From Negativicutes bacterium (lineage in GTDB: Bacteria > Bacillota > Negativicutes > JAGOZY01): DNA of 16,979 nt. A program made the translations under genes and the position numbers. Numbering within the stretch: the stretch's first letter is position 1; each line of letters opens with the position of its first letter. The notes beneath the pieces are model-generated. The model saw only the letters and a list, made by a program, of their open reading frames with translations, made no database searches and had not been told where the DNA came from. Below, piece by piece: positions 1-7,997 of the stretch. The stretch spans positions 1 through 16,979 of the forward strand of contig JAGOZY010000002.1 of assembly GCA_018058445.1 (NCBI GenBank), in the 5' to 3' direction.

Positions 1-75
1 GAAGAAGGACTGCGTTTCGCGATTCGTGAAGGCGGTCGTACTGTAGGAGCTGGAGTTGTTACTGCTCTTAACTAA
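1..75 (+). CDS. tuf: Elongation factor Tu, C-terminal end (partial)
   Basis: The first 24 codons read in frame 1 to a TAA stop and give the highly conserved end of EF-Tu domain 3, including the segment EGLRFAIREGGRTVGAGVV. EF-Tu is the GTPase that delivers aminoacyl-tRNA to the ribosomal A site. The start and the GTPase domain lie upstream of the window. Its position just before rpsJ is the usual end of the str operon (rpsL-rpsG-fusA-tuf) in Bacillota. An intrinsic terminator follows 8 nt after the stop, so most str transcripts should end here. Confidence 0.96.
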   Translation, partial: EEGLRFAIREGGRTVGAGVVTALN

Positions 76-83
76 AAACCTTG

Positions 84-120
84 AAACAGCTGATATCACT
101 ATGATATCAGCTGTTTTTTT
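84..120 (+). terminator. Intrinsic terminator after tuf
   Basis: A perfect 15-bp inverted repeat (84-98 with 102-116) with a 3-nt loop CTA is followed directly by T residues to position 120. The stem ends in the A/T pairs that merge with the U-tract. This is a textbook Rho-independent terminator. It separates the str operon from the S10 cluster, which then has its own promoter. Confidence 0.95.
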
Positions 121-205
121 GTTTCTTGATAAAAAAGTTTTTATAAGAGCGTTTGGGGCGTTTTTGAAAATTTAAGATGAAATAAGTAGAAAAACTAAAA
201 AAGTC

Positions 206-234
206 TTGCATTGACTGTCGTTTTTATATATAAT
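206..234 (+). promoter_or_regulatory. Sigma-A type promoter of the S10-spc-alpha cluster
   Basis: A -35 like TTGCAT (206-211) is separated by exactly 17 nt from a perfect -10 TATAAT (229-234), so transcription would start near 241. The sequence just upstream (about 177-205) is very A-rich, as expected for an UP element of a strong promoter. A second possible -35, TTGACT at 211-216, is closer to consensus but leaves only a 12-nt spacer. The region 76-377 has no gene. It holds the tuf terminator, AT-rich DNA, this promoter and the S10 leader. Confidence 0.85.
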
Positions 235-240
235 ACAAAA

Positions 241-377
241 GGTTGAGGACACGACTAGGGAACACCCGAATGCGTGTTCTTGCCAAACGCGATGAAGTGG
301 GAGGTTGCCGCGACCTTTCGCGGGAGATTTCCACAGAGAATTGTCCAGTTTTAAATTGGGCGCAAGGAGGAGTAGCC
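241..377 (+). promoter_or_regulatory. Structured 5' leader of the S10 operon
   Basis: About 137 nt separate the predicted start of transcription from rpsJ. Two hairpins can be drawn by hand. The first is GAACAC (260-265) with GTGTTC (274-279), which G-U pairs can extend. The second is a two-part hairpin: 297-302 pairs with 329-334, then a symmetric 5x5 internal loop, then CCGCGA (308-313) with TCGCGG (318-323) around a CCTT loop. In gammaproteobacteria the S10 leader is the target of L4 autoregulation. Whether this leader binds a ribosomal protein is not shown by the sequence. The rpsJ binding site AAGGAGGAG (364-372) stays outside both hairpins. Confidence 0.55.
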
Positions 378-689
378 ATGGCTAAGCAACAAAAGATTCG
401 GATTCGCTTGAAAGCCTACGACCACAAAGCGCTTGATCAAAGTGCCGTAAAAATCGTAGACACTGCTAAGCGGACCGGGGCAAGTGTTTCGGGACCGATC
501 CCCTTGCCAACAGAACGTAATATCTACACGGTACTGCGTTCGCCTCATGTAAACAAAGATTCCCGGGAACAGTTCGAAATGCGAACACATAAACGATTGA
601 TCGACATCATTGAGCCTACTTCACAAACAGTAGACGCATTGATGCGCCTGGATCTTCCCGCCGGCGTAGACATCGAAATCAAGCTGTAA
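378..689 (+). CDS. rpsJ: 30S ribosomal protein S10 (uS10)
   Basis: This 103-residue protein has the usual S10 length. It opens with [16 protein letters not shown] and carries the conserved loop segment [21 protein letters not shown]10 sits in the head of the 30S subunit; in many bacteria it also acts with NusB in antitermination. I chose the ATG at 378 because AAGGAGGAG lies 5 nt upstream and the product then starts like known S10 proteins. The frame stays open upstream to a TTG at 243, but that stretch overlaps the leader and has no S10 homology. It is the first gene of the operon, and the rplC ribosome binding site overlaps its stop. Confidence 0.98.
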   Translation: MAKQQKIRIRLKAYDHKALDQSAVKIVDTAKRTGASVSGPIPLPTERNIYTVLRSPHVNKDSREQFEMRTHKRLIDIIEPTSQTVDALMRLDLPAGVDIEIKL

Positions 690-702
690 GGAGGTGTAGG
701 AT

Positions 703-1344
703 ATGGTGAAAGGAATCTTAGGAAAGAAACTGGGAATGACGCAAGTCTTCACACCAGAAGGCGTAGTGATCCCGGTAACTGTCGTAGAAGTAACTCCGAA
801 CCTGGTCGTTCGGAACTTGACTGTTGAGCAGAATGGTTATCATGCAGTTCAACTCGGTTTCGGAGCAGTGAAAGAGAAACATCTAACAAAACCCCAACTG
901 GGCCATTTTTCTAAAGCAGGCCTGACTCCGGTGAAATTCCTTCGTGAAATTCGCCTGCCGGAAGCCTCTACTTACGAAGTGGGTAGTCAGCTTTTTGCAG
1001 ATGTTTTTGAAGAAGGTGAGATCATTGATGTCACTGGTACAGCCAAAGGAAAAGGATTCGCAGGAACAATCAAACGTCATAATTTTTCTCGTGGGCCAAT
1101 GACTCACGGCTCCAAGTCTCATCGTGAACCAGGTAGTATTGGTCCGATGACAAGCGGCGGCGGCGGTCGAGTATTCAAAGGCAAAAAACTACCAGGACAT
1201 ATGGGAGCTCACAAGGTGACCATTCAACGTCTGAAAGTAGTTCGAGTAGACAAAGAACGCAACTTGCTTCTCATTAAAGGTGCGGTGCCAGGTCCTCAAG
1301 GCGGACTCGTCTTGGTGAAAAACACTGTTAAACCACGCAAGTAA
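703..1344 (+). CDS. rplC: 50S ribosomal protein L3 (uL3)
   Basis: L3 is an early-assembling 23S rRNA binding protein whose long loop reaches the peptidyl transferase centre. The 213 residues match the bacterial length. The N-terminus [16 protein letters not shown] and the loop region with [34 protein letters not shown] and [11 protein letters not shown] are diagnostic. AAGGAGGTG at 688-696 overlaps the rpsJ stop and is well spaced from the ATG, which suggests tight translation with rpsJ. Nothing is unusual. Confidence 0.98.
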   Translation: MVKGILGKKLGMTQVFTPEGVVIPVTVVEVTPNLVVRNLTVEQNGYHAVQLGFGAVKEKHLTKPQLGHFSKAGLTPVKFLREIRLPEASTYEVGSQLFADVFEEGEIIDVTGTAKGKGFAGTIKRHNFSRGPMTHGSKSHREPGSIGPMTSGGGGRVFKGKKLPGHMGAHKVTIQRLKVVRVDKERNLLLIKGAVPGPQGGLVLVKNTVKPRK

Positions 1345-1374
1345 GCGTAGACAATTGGAAAGGAGGACCGCAAC

Positions 1375-2001
1375 ATGCCGAATTTGAAAGTATTCGATCT
1401 TACCGCTAAAGAAGTGGGTGAGATCGAGCTAAACGAAGCGATCTTCGGTGTCGAAGTGCACTCGACTCTCATGCACCAGGCTATGGTCATGCAGCTGGCG
1501 AATCAGCGGCTCGGCACTGCAGCTACCAAAACCCGCGCTATGGTCCGCGGGGGAGGAAGAAAACCTTGGCGTCAGAAAGGAACTGGCCGTGCTCGGGCAG
1601 GTACAACCCGTTCACCAATTTGGATTGGTGGTGGAGTTGTGTTCGGGCCTCATCCACGAAGCTATGTGAAGAAAATGCCTCGCAAAGCTCGTCGATTAGC
1701 TCTGAAATCCGCACTCTCTGCAAAGGTAATTGCAAGTGAACTGTTGGTTCTTGACGGAATGCAATTTGAAGCTCCAAAAACGAAACAGGTTTTGGCGCTG
1801 ATGAAAGCTTTCGAAATTGAATCGCAAAAAGCACTCTTTATTTTGGGTGAAACGAACGAGAACGTCGTGAAGTCCACTCGAAATATTCCTGGAGTGAAAA
1901 CAATCACTTCGCTGGGACTCAATGTGGTGGATCTTCTCCATCACGACAAAATTTTCATAACCAAAGATGCGGTTGCGAAAATCGAGGAGGTGCTGGCGTA
2001 A
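1375..2001 (+). CDS. rplD: 50S ribosomal protein L4 (uL4)
   Basis: L4 binds 23S rRNA domain I, and its extended loop lines the nascent peptide exit tunnel. In E. coli it also represses its own operon. The 208-residue product has the conserved loop with RGGGRKPWRQKGTGRAR and PIWIGGGVVFGPHPR. The C-terminal half contains the expected LNVVDLLHHDKIFIT segment. AAAGGAGGA at 1359-1367 supports the ATG. Its TAA stop shares one base with the rplW start, so the two are probably translationally coupled. If the S10 leader is autoregulated, L4 is the first candidate regulator by analogy. Confidence 0.97.
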   Translation: MPNLKVFDLTAKEVGEIELNEAIFGVEVHSTLMHQAMVMQLANQRLGTAATKTRAMVRGGGRKPWRQKGTGRARAGTTRSPIWIGGGVVFGPHPRSYVKKMPRKARRLALKSALSAKVIASELLVLDGMQFEAPKTKQVLALMKAFEIESQKALFILGETNENVVKSTRNIPGVKTITSLGLNVVDLLHHDKIFITKDAVAKIEEVLA

Positions 2002-2285
2002 TGGATGCACGGGATGTTCTAATTAGACCTGTGATCAGCGAGAAAGCAACGGATTTGCTACAAGATGGGAAATACACTTTCATGGTGCCTATCAAAGCAA
2101 ACAAAGTTCAAGTTCGCCAAGCGGTCGAACAAATTTTTAAAGTTAAAGTAGTGTCTGTCAATACAGTCCGTATGCAAGGTAAAACCAAGCGGATGGGCAA
2201 GTATGTCGGAAAACGATCTGATTATAAAAAAGCAATCGTTACTTTGGCTCCAGGAAATCAAATCGAAATCTTCGAGGGCATGTAA
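2001..2285 (+). CDS. rplW: 50S ribosomal protein L23 (uL23)
   Basis: L23 lies at the exit of the peptide tunnel and forms the docking site for trigger factor and the signal recognition particle. The 94 residues include RPVISEKATDLLQDGKYTFMV, here cited in part, and the basic segment VRMQGKTKRMGKYVGKRSDYK typical of the family. The start overlaps the rplD stop by one base (TAATG). The binding site GAGGAGGTG (1984-1992) lies inside rplD, which indicates coupling. Length is normal. Confidence 0.97.
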   Translation: MDARDVLIRPVISEKATDLLQDGKYTFMVPIKANKVQVRQAVEQIFKVKVVSVNTVRMQGKTKRMGKYVGKRSDYKKAIVTLAPGNQIEIFEGM

Positions 2286-2318
2286 CCGGCCCTGACGGGA
2301 TAGGAGGGACACAAATCC

Positions 2319-3143
2319 ATGGCAGTAAAAGAATTTAAGCCTTATTCGGCTGGACGCCGAACCATGTCGGTTGCCAGCTTTGCTGAAATCACCACGGATA
2401 GTCCGGAACGTTCTCTGCTGGAGCCGCTGAAGAAAACCGCGGGTCGTAACAAGCAAGGGAAAATTACTGTACGTCATCGTGGTGGCGGACATAAACGGAT
2501 GTATCGAGTAATCGATTTCAAACGTAACAAAGATGGTGTACCAGCGAAGGTCGCAACTATTGAGTACGATCCAAACCGTACAGCTTATATCGCGCTTCTT
2601 CATTATGTAGATGGTGAAAAGCGATACATTTTGGCTCCAAACGGAGTTAAAGTGGGCGATAAAGTACAAAGCGGTCCAGAATCTGATATCAAGCCAGGAA
2701 ATGCATTAGCTCTTTTAAACATTCCGGTCGGAACCGTTGTTCACAACGTAGAGCTTAAGATCGGCAAAGGCGGTCAAATGGCTCGTAGTGCCGGAACTAG
2801 TGTGCAGCTAATGGCTCGAGAAGGTGGATATGCACTTCTTCGTCTTCCATCTGGCGAGCTTCGTCGGGTTCGAGTCGAATGTCGGGCAACGATTGGTCAA
2901 GTCGGTAACTTGGAACATGAAAACATCAGCATTGGTAAAGCGGGTCGTTCTCGCTGGCTCGGCATTCGCCCTGCTAACCGCGGTGTGACTATGAATCCAA
3001 ACGACCATCCACATGGTGGTGGTGAAGGACGTTCGCCAGTCGGACGTAAATATCCAGTTACTCCTTGGGGTAAAATCGCTATCGGCGGACGAACTCGGAA
3101 GAAAAAAGCTTCGGATCGCCTGATTGTGAAACGACGTAAATAA
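2319..3143 (+). CDS. rplB: 50S ribosomal protein L2 (uL2)
   Basis: L2 is a large rRNA binding protein needed for subunit association and peptidyl transferase activity. The 274 residues compare with about 276 in Bacillus. The motif [18 protein letters not shown] lies near the N-terminus. The near-catalytic DHPHGGGEG (residues 229-237) includes H230, equivalent to E. coli H229. The segment just before it reads [11 protein letters not shown], whereas most bacterial L2 proteins have RPTVRG there. TAGGAGGG upstream supports the ATG. A basic tail with [17 protein letters not shown] completes the usual architecture. Confidence 0.98.
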   Translation: MAVKEFKPYSAGRRTMSVASFAEITTDSPERSLLEPLKKTAGRNKQGKITVRHRGGGHKRMYRVIDFKRNKDGVPAKVATIEYDPNRTAYIALLHYVDGEKRYILAPNGVKVGDKVQSGPESDIKPGNALALLNIPVGTVVHNVELKIGKGGQMARSAGTSVQLMAREGGYALLRLPSGELRRVRVECRATIGQVGNLEHENISIGKAGRSRWLGIRPANRGVTMNPNDHPHGGGEGRSPVGRKYPVTPWGKIAIGGRTRKKKASDRLIVKRRK

Positions 3144-3172
3144 TCACATGGGAATTGAGAGGAGGCGCAGGA

Positions 3173-3454
3173 GTGTCGAGATCGATTAAAAAGGGACCTT
3201 ATGTACATGAGAGTCTACTGAAAAAAATTGACCAGATGAATGAGGCTAACGAAAAGAAAGTTATCAAGACCTGGTCCCGTAGCTCCATGATTCTGCCGTC
3301 TTTCGTTGGACATACAGTTGCTGTCTACGACGGACGCAAACATATTCCGGTGTACATCACGGAAGATATGGTCGGTCATAAACTAGGAGAATTTTCTCCA
3401 ACCCGTACTTACAAAGGTCATGCGGGCGACCGAACTACATCTGTAAGAAAGTAG
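3173..3454 (+). CDS. rpsS: 30S ribosomal protein S19 (uS19), GTG start
   Basis: S19 forms a complex with S13 in the 30S head and contacts the A-site finger of 23S rRNA. The frame extends a few codons upstream, but I chose the GTG at 3173. GAGAGGAGG (3157-3165) is correctly spaced from it, and the product then begins [15 protein letters not shown] as in known S19. This gives 93 residues, the usual length. The conserved [17 protein letters not shown] and [12 protein letters not shown] segments are present. Confidence 0.96.
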   Translation: MSRSIKKGPYVHESLLKKIDQMNEANEKKVIKTWSRSSMILPSFVGHTVAVYDGRKHIPVYITEDMVGHKLGEFSPTRTYKGHAGDRTTSVRK

Positions 3455-3470
3455 ACGAGGGGGACGGAAA

Positions 3471-3806
3471 ATGGAAGCGAAAGCAATTGCTCGTTACGTC
3501 CGCATCTCGCCTACCAAAGTCAGGATCGTAGTAGACCTGATTCGGGGCAAGAGTGTGGGTGAAGCGATTTCTATCCTGAAGCATACGCCTAAGGTAGGAT
3601 CTGAAGTAGTGCTGAAAGTGCTCCATTCGGCGATGGCCAATGCAGAGCACAATTCCAATATGAGCGTGGATCGTTTGATCGTATCCACAGTACACGTAGA
3701 TCAAGGGCCGACAATGAAACGGATCCATCCTAGATCTCGTGGACAGGCATTCAAAATTTTAAAACGCTCCTGCCATGTAACCGTGGCCGTTGCTGAAAAA
3801 GCGTAA
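3471..3806 (+). CDS. rplV: 50S ribosomal protein L22 (uL22)
   Basis: L22 interacts with all six 23S rRNA domains, and its beta-hairpin forms the tunnel constriction together with L4. Variants there are known to affect macrolide response. The 111-residue product has [20 protein letters not shown] at the N-terminus, and the hairpin and C-terminal region contains [20 protein letters not shown], matching the family. The ATG follows the purine-rich GAGGGGGAC. No deletion or insertion in the hairpin is apparent by eye. Confidence 0.97.
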   Translation: MEAKAIARYVRISPTKVRIVVDLIRGKSVGEAISILKHTPKVGSEVVLKVLHSAMANAEHNSNMSVDRLIVSTVHVDQGPTMKRIHPRSRGQAFKILKRSCHVTVAVAEKA

Positions 3807-3823
3807 GAAGGAGGGGGCAAAGA

Positions 3824-4498
3824 GTGGGTCAAAAAGTAAATCCTCATGGCCTTAGGGTCGGGATTATCAAGTCCTGGGACTCGAAATGGTTTGCAGGAAA
3901 AGACTTTGCCAAGTTCCTGCACGAAGACGTAAAACTTCGGGACTATATCAAAACAAAACTGTTTGCTGCTGGAATTTCTCGTGTGGAAATTGAGCGAGCA
4001 GGCGGACGAGTGAAGATTACTATTCACACTGGTAAACCAGGTATGGTTATCGGTCGTGGTGGCGCAGGAATCGAAGAGCTTCGAAAAAACCTCAAAAAGA
4101 TGACTGAATCTCAAGTGGATGTCAATATTGCTGAAATTAAGCAACAAGACATGGATGCAACTTTGGTCGCTGAGAGCATTGCTGCTCAACTCGAAAAACG
4201 GATTGCATTCCGCCGCGCAATGAAGCAAGCTGTAGGTCGTACGATCAAGGCTGGCGGAAAAGGAATTAAAGTCATGGTAGGCGGACGTTTGGGTGGCGCT
4301 GAAATTGCTCGTAGCGAAAGCTACCGCGAAGGAAGCATTCCACTCCATACACTTCGAGCTGACATCGACTATGGTACAGCTGAAGCTCATACCACTTATG
4401 GTCGAATTGGCGTAAAAGTTTGGATCTACAAAGGTGAGGTCCTCCCTGAAGCCAAAGCAATCGAAGTGAAGCCTCAAGTTGAAGGAGGCGAGAACTAA
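3824..4498 (+). CDS. rpsC: 30S ribosomal protein S3 (uS3), GTG start
   Basis: S3 lines the mRNA entry channel of the 30S subunit and takes part in mRNA unwinding. The 224 residues start with [20 protein letters not shown], here after an initiating GTG. A type II KH domain carries the loop [15 protein letters not shown]. The C-terminal domain has [13 protein letters not shown] and the conserved [19 protein letters not shown] lies 6 nt upstream of the GTG. The gene ends one base before rplP, whose binding site GGAGGCGAG overlaps the last rpsC codons, so rplP is probably coupled to it. Confidence 0.97.
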   Translation: MGQKVNPHGLRVGIIKSWDSKWFAGKDFAKFLHEDVKLRDYIKTKLFAAGISRVEIERAGGRVKITIHTGKPGMVIGRGGAGIEELRKNLKKMTESQVDVNIAEIKQQDMDATLVAESIAAQLEKRIAFRRAMKQAVGRTIKAGGKGIKVMVGGRLGGAEIARSESYREGSIPLHTLRADIDYGTAEAHTTYGRIGVKVWIYKGEVLPEAKAIEVKPQVEGGEN

Positions 4499-4499
4499 G

Positions 4500-4955
4500 A
4501 TGTTAATGCCAAAACGCGTTAAATACCGGAAGCAATTTCGGGGTCGTATGAAAGGCAAGGCTAACAAAGGAAACACTGTTAGTCATGGTGAGTTTGGCCT
4601 TCAAGCGATTGAACCAGGCTGGGTAACTAGCCGCCAAATCGAAGCTGCTCGTATCGCGATGACTCGTCATATGCGTCGGGGTGGAAAAGTTTGGATCAAA
4701 ATTTTCCCGGATAAACCTGTTACTAAAAAACCAGCCGAAGTCCGGATGGGTAGCGGTAAAGGTTCACCGGAATACTGGGTTAGTGTGGTTAAAACAGACC
4801 GTGTGATGTTTGAAATCGCCGGTGTGACAGAAGAAGTCGCTCGTGAGGCTCTTCGACTGGCTAGCCATAAACTGCCTGTCAAGACAAAAATTGTCGTCCG
4901 TCAAGTAGAGGCGGCTGCGAAAGCAGAAGTGGGTGGTGACGCAAATGAAAGCTAA
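4500..4955 (+). CDS. rplP: 50S ribosomal protein L16 (uL16)
   Basis: L16 organises the A-site tRNA region of the large subunit. I chose the ATG at 4500, which gives the classical start [17 protein letters not shown] after the binding site at the end of rpsC. An upstream in-frame start at 4479 would lie inside rpsC and has no family support. The 151 residues exceed the common length of about 144. The excess is an Ala/Glu-rich tail ([15 protein letters not shown]) beyond the usual end, and its last codons overlap the rpmC start by 11 nt. The core motifs [17 protein letters not shown] and [12 protein letters not shown] are intact. Confidence 0.97.
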   Translation: MLMPKRVKYRKQFRGRMKGKANKGNTVSHGEFGLQAIEPGWVTSRQIEAARIAMTRHMRRGGKVWIKIFPDKPVTKKPAEVRMGSGKGSPEYWVSVVKTDRVMFEIAGVTEEVAREALRLASHKLPVKTKIVVRQVEAAAKAEVGGDANES

Positions 4956-5148
4956 AGAACTTTTTAACTTAAGCTCTGGCGAATTGGATCAACAACTCGC
5001 TGGTCTCAAAGAAGAGCTCTTCAACCTCCGTTTTCAGCTGGCGACTGGTCAACTTGATAACCCAATGAAAATTCGGGACGTGAAGAAAAACATTGCCCGA
5101 GTCAAAACGATCCAGCGTCAACAGGAACTTAAAGCTGCTCAAGGATAA
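4945..5148 (+). CDS. rpmC: 50S ribosomal protein L29 (uL29)
   Basis: L29 sits beside L23 at the tunnel exit. The 67-residue, mostly helical protein contains [16 protein letters not shown] sequence ([17 protein letters not shown]) and [17 protein letters not shown], which are diagnostic. I chose the ATG at 4945 because L29 proteins begin MKAKEL or similar. GTG codons at 4933 and 4936 are possible but would add non-conserved residues. The start lies within rplP (11-nt overlap), and the only nearby Shine-Dalgarno-like element is a weak GGGTGGTG. Initiation therefore probably depends on ribosomes ending rplP. Confidence 0.95.
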   Translation: MKAKELFNLSSGELDQQLAGLKEELFNLRFQLATGQLDNPMKIRDVKKNIARVKTIQRQQELKAAQG

Positions 5149-5181
5149 GAGCGGTGAAAAGAAAAGGAGGGTGAAAAGAGC

Positions 5182-5439
5182 ATGACGGAAAGAAACGAAC
5201 GAAAAGTGCGGATCGGTAAAGTGGTTAGCGATAAAATGGACAAAACCATCGTCGTCGCTATTGAACGTTCCGTTCAGCACAACCTCTATAAAAAGAGCGT
5301 CAAGCATACACTGAAGTACAAGGCCCATGATGAAAACAACGAATGCCAAATCGGCGATGTTGTTCGAATTATGGAAACTCGTCCCCTGTCGAAAGACAAG
5401 CGGTGGCGTTTAGTTGAAGTCGTGGAAAAAGCGAAATAA
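5182..5439 (+). CDS. rpsQ: 30S ribosomal protein S17 (uS17)
   Basis: S17 is a primary 16S rRNA binding protein with an OB fold. The 85 residues carry [20 protein letters not shown], then [16 protein letters not shown] and the C-terminal [18 protein letters not shown]. These are all hallmarks of the family. A strong AAAAGGAGGGTG lies upstream of the ATG. It closes the classical S10 section of the cluster, and no terminator separates it from rplN. Confidence 0.97.
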   Translation: MTERNERKVRIGKVVSDKMDKTIVVAIERSVQHNLYKKSVKHTLKYKAHDENNECQIGDVVRIMETRPLSKDKRWRLVEVVEKAK

Positions 5440-5475
5440 TTCGCTTTTCATGATCTGACAAAGGGAGGGAAACCG

Positions 5476-5844
5476 ATGATTCAGCAGCAAAGCCGACTCG
5501 CAATAGCGGATAATACCGGAGCTAAAGAAATTATGTGCATTCGTGTATTAGGCGGCTCTTATCGTCGTTATGGAAACGTAGGTGACATTATCGTTGCATC
5601 TGTTAAATCCTCATCACCTGGTGGTGTGGTTAAGAAAGGCGATGTTGTTAAAGCGGTTATCGTCCGCACCCGTAAGGGGCTCCGTCGTGAAGATGGTTCC
5701 TACATTCGTTTCGATGAAAACGCCGCAGTTGTGATCAAAGAAGATAAAAGCCCCCGCGGAACCCGAATTTTCGGACCGGTGGCAAGGGAGCTTCGGGAAA
5801 GAGATTTCATGAAAATCATTTCTCTGGCCCCTGAAGTTATTTAA
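5476..5844 (+). CDS. rplN: 50S ribosomal protein L14 (uL14)
   Basis: L14 lies at the subunit interface, where it contributes to bridge B5 and B8 and binds the silencing factor RsfS. The 122 residues equal the standard bacterial length. The start [20 protein letters not shown] and the segments [24 protein letters not shown] and [14 protein letters not shown] are strongly conserved. AAGGGAGGG precedes the ATG. It is the first gene of the spc section. Confidence 0.98.
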   Translation: MIQQQSRLAIADNTGAKEIMCIRVLGGSYRRYGNVGDIIVASVKSSSPGGVVKKGDVVKAVIVRTRKGLRREDGSYIRFDENAAVVIKEDKSPRGTRIFGPVARELRERDFMKIISLAPEVI

Positions 5845-5863
5845 GGGACGGGAGGTGCCCAGA

Positions 5864-6199
5864 TTGGCAGAACTGAAAAAGCTTCATGTAAAAAAAGATG
5901 ATAAAGTAGTCCTTCTTGCAGGTAAAGACAAAGGTAAAGAGGGAAAAATCAAAGCAGCTCAGCCGAAGAACGCCAAGGTAGTTGTGGAAGGTGTCAATGT
6001 CGTTAAGCGTCATGCGAAACCTAGCCAGAAGAATCCTCAAGGTGGTATCGTGAGCAAAGAAGCCCCCGTTCATGTGTCGAACGTTATGCTGGTTTGCCCT
6101 TCTTGTAAAAAGCCAACCCGGATTCAGAAAAAACAACTCACTGACGGCGGATATGCCCGAGCTTGTAAAAAATGCGGAGAGCTTATTGATAAGAAGTAA
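5864..6199 (+). CDS. rplX: 50S ribosomal protein L24 (uL24) with zinc ribbon, TTG start
   Basis: L24 helps start 50S assembly and lies near the tunnel exit. A KOW motif (about residues 13-28, [15 protein letters not shown]) is followed by [20 protein letters not shown]. The C-terminus has CPSC (C78, C81) and CKKC (C101, C104), a zinc ribbon that Bacillus subtilis L24 lacks but many clostridial L24 proteins keep. I chose TTG at 5864, since GGAGGTG (5851-5857) is ideally spaced and the product starts [12 protein letters not shown]. The GTG at 5855 lies inside that binding site. Length is 111 residues. Confidence 0.94.
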   Translation: MAELKKLHVKKDDKVVLLAGKDKGKEGKIKAAQPKNAKVVVEGVNVVKRHAKPSQKNPQGGIVSKEAPVHVSNVMLVCPSCKKPTRIQKKQLTDGGYARACKKCGELIDKK

Positions 6200-6230
6200 A
6201 ATCAGTTAAGAAGAAAGGGGGTTACCTTCA

Positions 6231-6770
6231 GTGGTTAGACTGAAAGAGAAATACGCTGAGGAAATCGGCAAAGCATTGATGGAAAAATTTTCCTATAAAA
6301 ATGTAATGCAGCTTCCTAAGCTTGAAAAAGTGGTTCTCAACATGGGTCTTGGCGAAGCGATTGCGAATGCAAAAGCACTCGACAGTGCCATTGGGGACAT
6401 GACCATTATTTCTGGCCAAAAGCCAGTAGTAACTCGTGCTAAAAAATCCATTGCTGGATTTAAGCTTCGAGAAGGCATGCCGATTGGAGTTAAAGTTACT
6501 CTACGTGGCGATCGTATGTATGAGTTTGTTGACAGACTCGTTAGTATCGCGCTTCCACGTGTACGTGACTTCCGTGGCGTAAGCCCAAAATCTTTTGATG
6601 GCCGTGGTAACTATACACTGGGCGTCAAAGAACAGTTGATTTTCCCGGAAATTGACTATGATAAAGTCGACAAAATTCGCGGTATGGATATCACGATTGT
6701 GACATCCGCCTCATCAGATGAAGAAGCTCGTGAGCTTCTTAAACTGCTGGGAATGCCGTTTAGCGCGTAG
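6231..6770 (+). CDS. rplE: 50S ribosomal protein L5 (uL5), GTG start
   Basis: L5 binds 5S rRNA with L18 and contacts the P-site tRNA. The 179 residues match the usual length. Conserved segments include [55 protein letters not shown] and [29 protein letters not shown] upstream supports the GTG at 6231, and the next residues VRLKEKY agree with the family start. Nothing unusual is seen. Confidence 0.97.
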   Translation: MVRLKEKYAEEIGKALMEKFSYKNVMQLPKLEKVVLNMGLGEAIANAKALDSAIGDMTIISGQKPVVTRAKKSIAGFKLREGMPIGVKVTLRGDRMYEFVDRLVSIALPRVRDFRGVSPKSFDGRGNYTLGVKEQLIFPEIDYDKVDKIRGMDITIVTSASSDEEARELLKLLGMPFSA

Positions 6771-6786
6771 GGAGGGAGATCCGAAA

Positions 6787-6972
6787 ATGGCTAAAACATC
6801 CATGATTGAAAAATGGAAAAGAGAGCCTAAATTCAGCGTTCGTAAATATAACCGCTGTAAAATCTGTGGGCGGCCTCGTGGTTATATGCGGAAATTCGAA
6901 ATGTGTCGGATTTGCTTCCGCGAGCTGAGCTACAAAGGCGCTATTCCTGGCATCACTAAAGCTAGCTGGTAA
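6787..6972 (+). CDS. rpsN: 30S ribosomal protein S14, zinc-binding short form (uS14)
   Basis: This is the 61-residue zinc-containing form of S14, a 30S head protein placed late in assembly. The four ligands are C24, C27, C40 and C43, and the end [14 protein letters not shown] is diagnostic. I chose the ATG at 6787, because AGGGAGGG just upstream fits it and the product begins [12 protein letters not shown]; further upstream the frame runs through the end of rplE. In several bacteria a second zinc-free paralogue replaces this form under zinc limitation. No such copy is visible here. Confidence 0.97.
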   Translation: MAKTSMIEKWKREPKFSVRKYNRCKICGRPRGYMRKFEMCRICFRELSYKGAIPGITKASW

Positions 6973-7004
6973 AACCAAACCGCGAGAAAGGAGGCTGCGT
7001 ATTC

Positions 7005-7403
7005 ATGCAAATTACTGATCCAATTGCTGATATGTTGACTCGGATTCGTAATGCGAATTCCGTCCATCATGATAAAGTAGAAATTCCAGCATCCCGGATG
7101 AAAAAAGCGATTGCTCAACTTCTGAAACAGGAAGGTTTTGTAAAAGATTTTGATGTTGTAGAAGATAATAAGCAAGGGACTCTTCGGATTAGTCTGAAGT
7201 ACGGACCGAATCGTGAAAAAGTCATCACTGGACTGAAACGAATTTCTAAACCAGGCCTGCGGGTCTATGTGAAATCTGAGCAGCTCCCTAAAGTATTGGG
7301 AGGTCTCGGAATCGCTTTGGTATCAACATCTGCGGGCATTATGTCCGATAAAGAAGCTCGAAAAGCCGGACTTGGCGGCGAAGTGCTCGCCTACGTATGG
7401 TAA
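7005..7403 (+). CDS. rpsH: 30S ribosomal protein S8 (uS8)
   Basis: S8 is a primary binder of the 16S rRNA central domain and in E. coli the autoregulator of the spc operon. The 132 residues begin [17 protein letters not shown] and end with the family signature [20 protein letters not shown] followed by [17 protein letters not shown] upstream supports the ATG. By analogy an S8 target would sit near rplE in the mRNA. I do not see an obvious copy of it, but I did not fold the RNA. Confidence 0.97.
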   Translation: MQITDPIADMLTRIRNANSVHHDKVEIPASRMKKAIAQLLKQEGFVKDFDVVEDNKQGTLRISLKYGPNREKVITGLKRISKPGLRVYVKSEQLPKVLGGLGIALVSTSAGIMSDKEARKAGLGGEVLAYVW

Positions 7404-7424
7404 AGCCTGACAGGAGGTGCGATA

Positions 7425-7973
7425 ATGTCTCGAATTGGTAGAAAACCGATTGCAGTTCCCGCAGGCGTGACCCTTACCATCGATGGTAGTAAAGTCACTG
7501 TAAAAGGTCCTAAGGGCGAACTAAGTCGGGTGTTAAGTAAAGAAATGATTATTGAGCTGAAAGACGGCGTTTTAACCGTTGACCGACCTTCTGAACAGAA
7601 GGATCATAAAGCTCTACACGGTTTAACCCGTACTTTGATCTCTAACATGGTTGTTGGAGTGACTGACGGATTTAAGAAAAATCTGGAGATTGAGGGCGTT
7701 GGATATCGTGCTGCGAAAGCAGGAGATAATTTGAACCTGACTCTTGGATTTTCCCATCCTGTCGTTGTTGAGCCACCGAATGGAATTACCATTGATGTGC
7801 CTCAACCAAACCGGATCACTGTGTCTGGGATTGATAAAGAGCAAGTCGGCGCAATCGCCGCTCAAATCCGCTTTTACCGTCCACCAGAGCCGTACAAAGG
7901 AAAAGGCATTCGCTATGAAGGCGAACGCGTTCTCCGTAAAGTCGGTAAAGCTGGCGGAAAAGGTAAAAAATAA
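7425..7973 (+). CDS. rplF: 50S ribosomal protein L6 (uL6)
   Basis: L6 has two similar domains and binds near the sarcin-ricin loop, where translation factors dock. The 182 residues begin [15 protein letters not shown]. They include [13 protein letters not shown], the [20 protein letters not shown] segment, GVGYRAA, and near the C-terminus [13 protein letters not shown], the family signature. A Lys/Gly-rich tail ends the protein. CAGGAGGTG precedes the ATG closely. The gene is about 43 percent GC by hand count over 7501-7800, in contrast with rplR downstream. Confidence 0.97.
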   Translation: MSRIGRKPIAVPAGVTLTIDGSKVTVKGPKGELSRVLSKEMIIELKDGVLTVDRPSEQKDHKALHGLTRTLISNMVVGVTDGFKKNLEIEGVGYRAAKAGDNLNLTLGFSHPVVVEPPNGITIDVPQPNRITVSGIDKEQVGAIAAQIRFYRPPEPYKGKGIRYEGERVLRKVGKAGGKGKK

Positions 7974-7997
7974 TAGCTGGGAAAGGAGTGACATCTC

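Noticed and set aside
211..234. TTGACT at 211-216 as the -35 of the S10 promoter.
   Set aside because: It leaves only 12 nt to TATAAT, while TTGCAT at 206 gives the ideal 17 nt.
243..377. An open frame from a TTG that is continuous with rpsJ and would add 45 residues to S10.
   Set aside because: It coincides with the transcript leader, has no good binding site and no resemblance to S10, while the ATG at 378 has a strong site and the family N-terminus.
2058..2669. A 203-codon open frame on the minus strand.
   Set aside because: It lies antisense across rplW and rplB, both certain, and has no binding site or recognisable protein. Other long minus-strand frames (for example 3701-4576 and 7623-8594) were rejected for the same reason.
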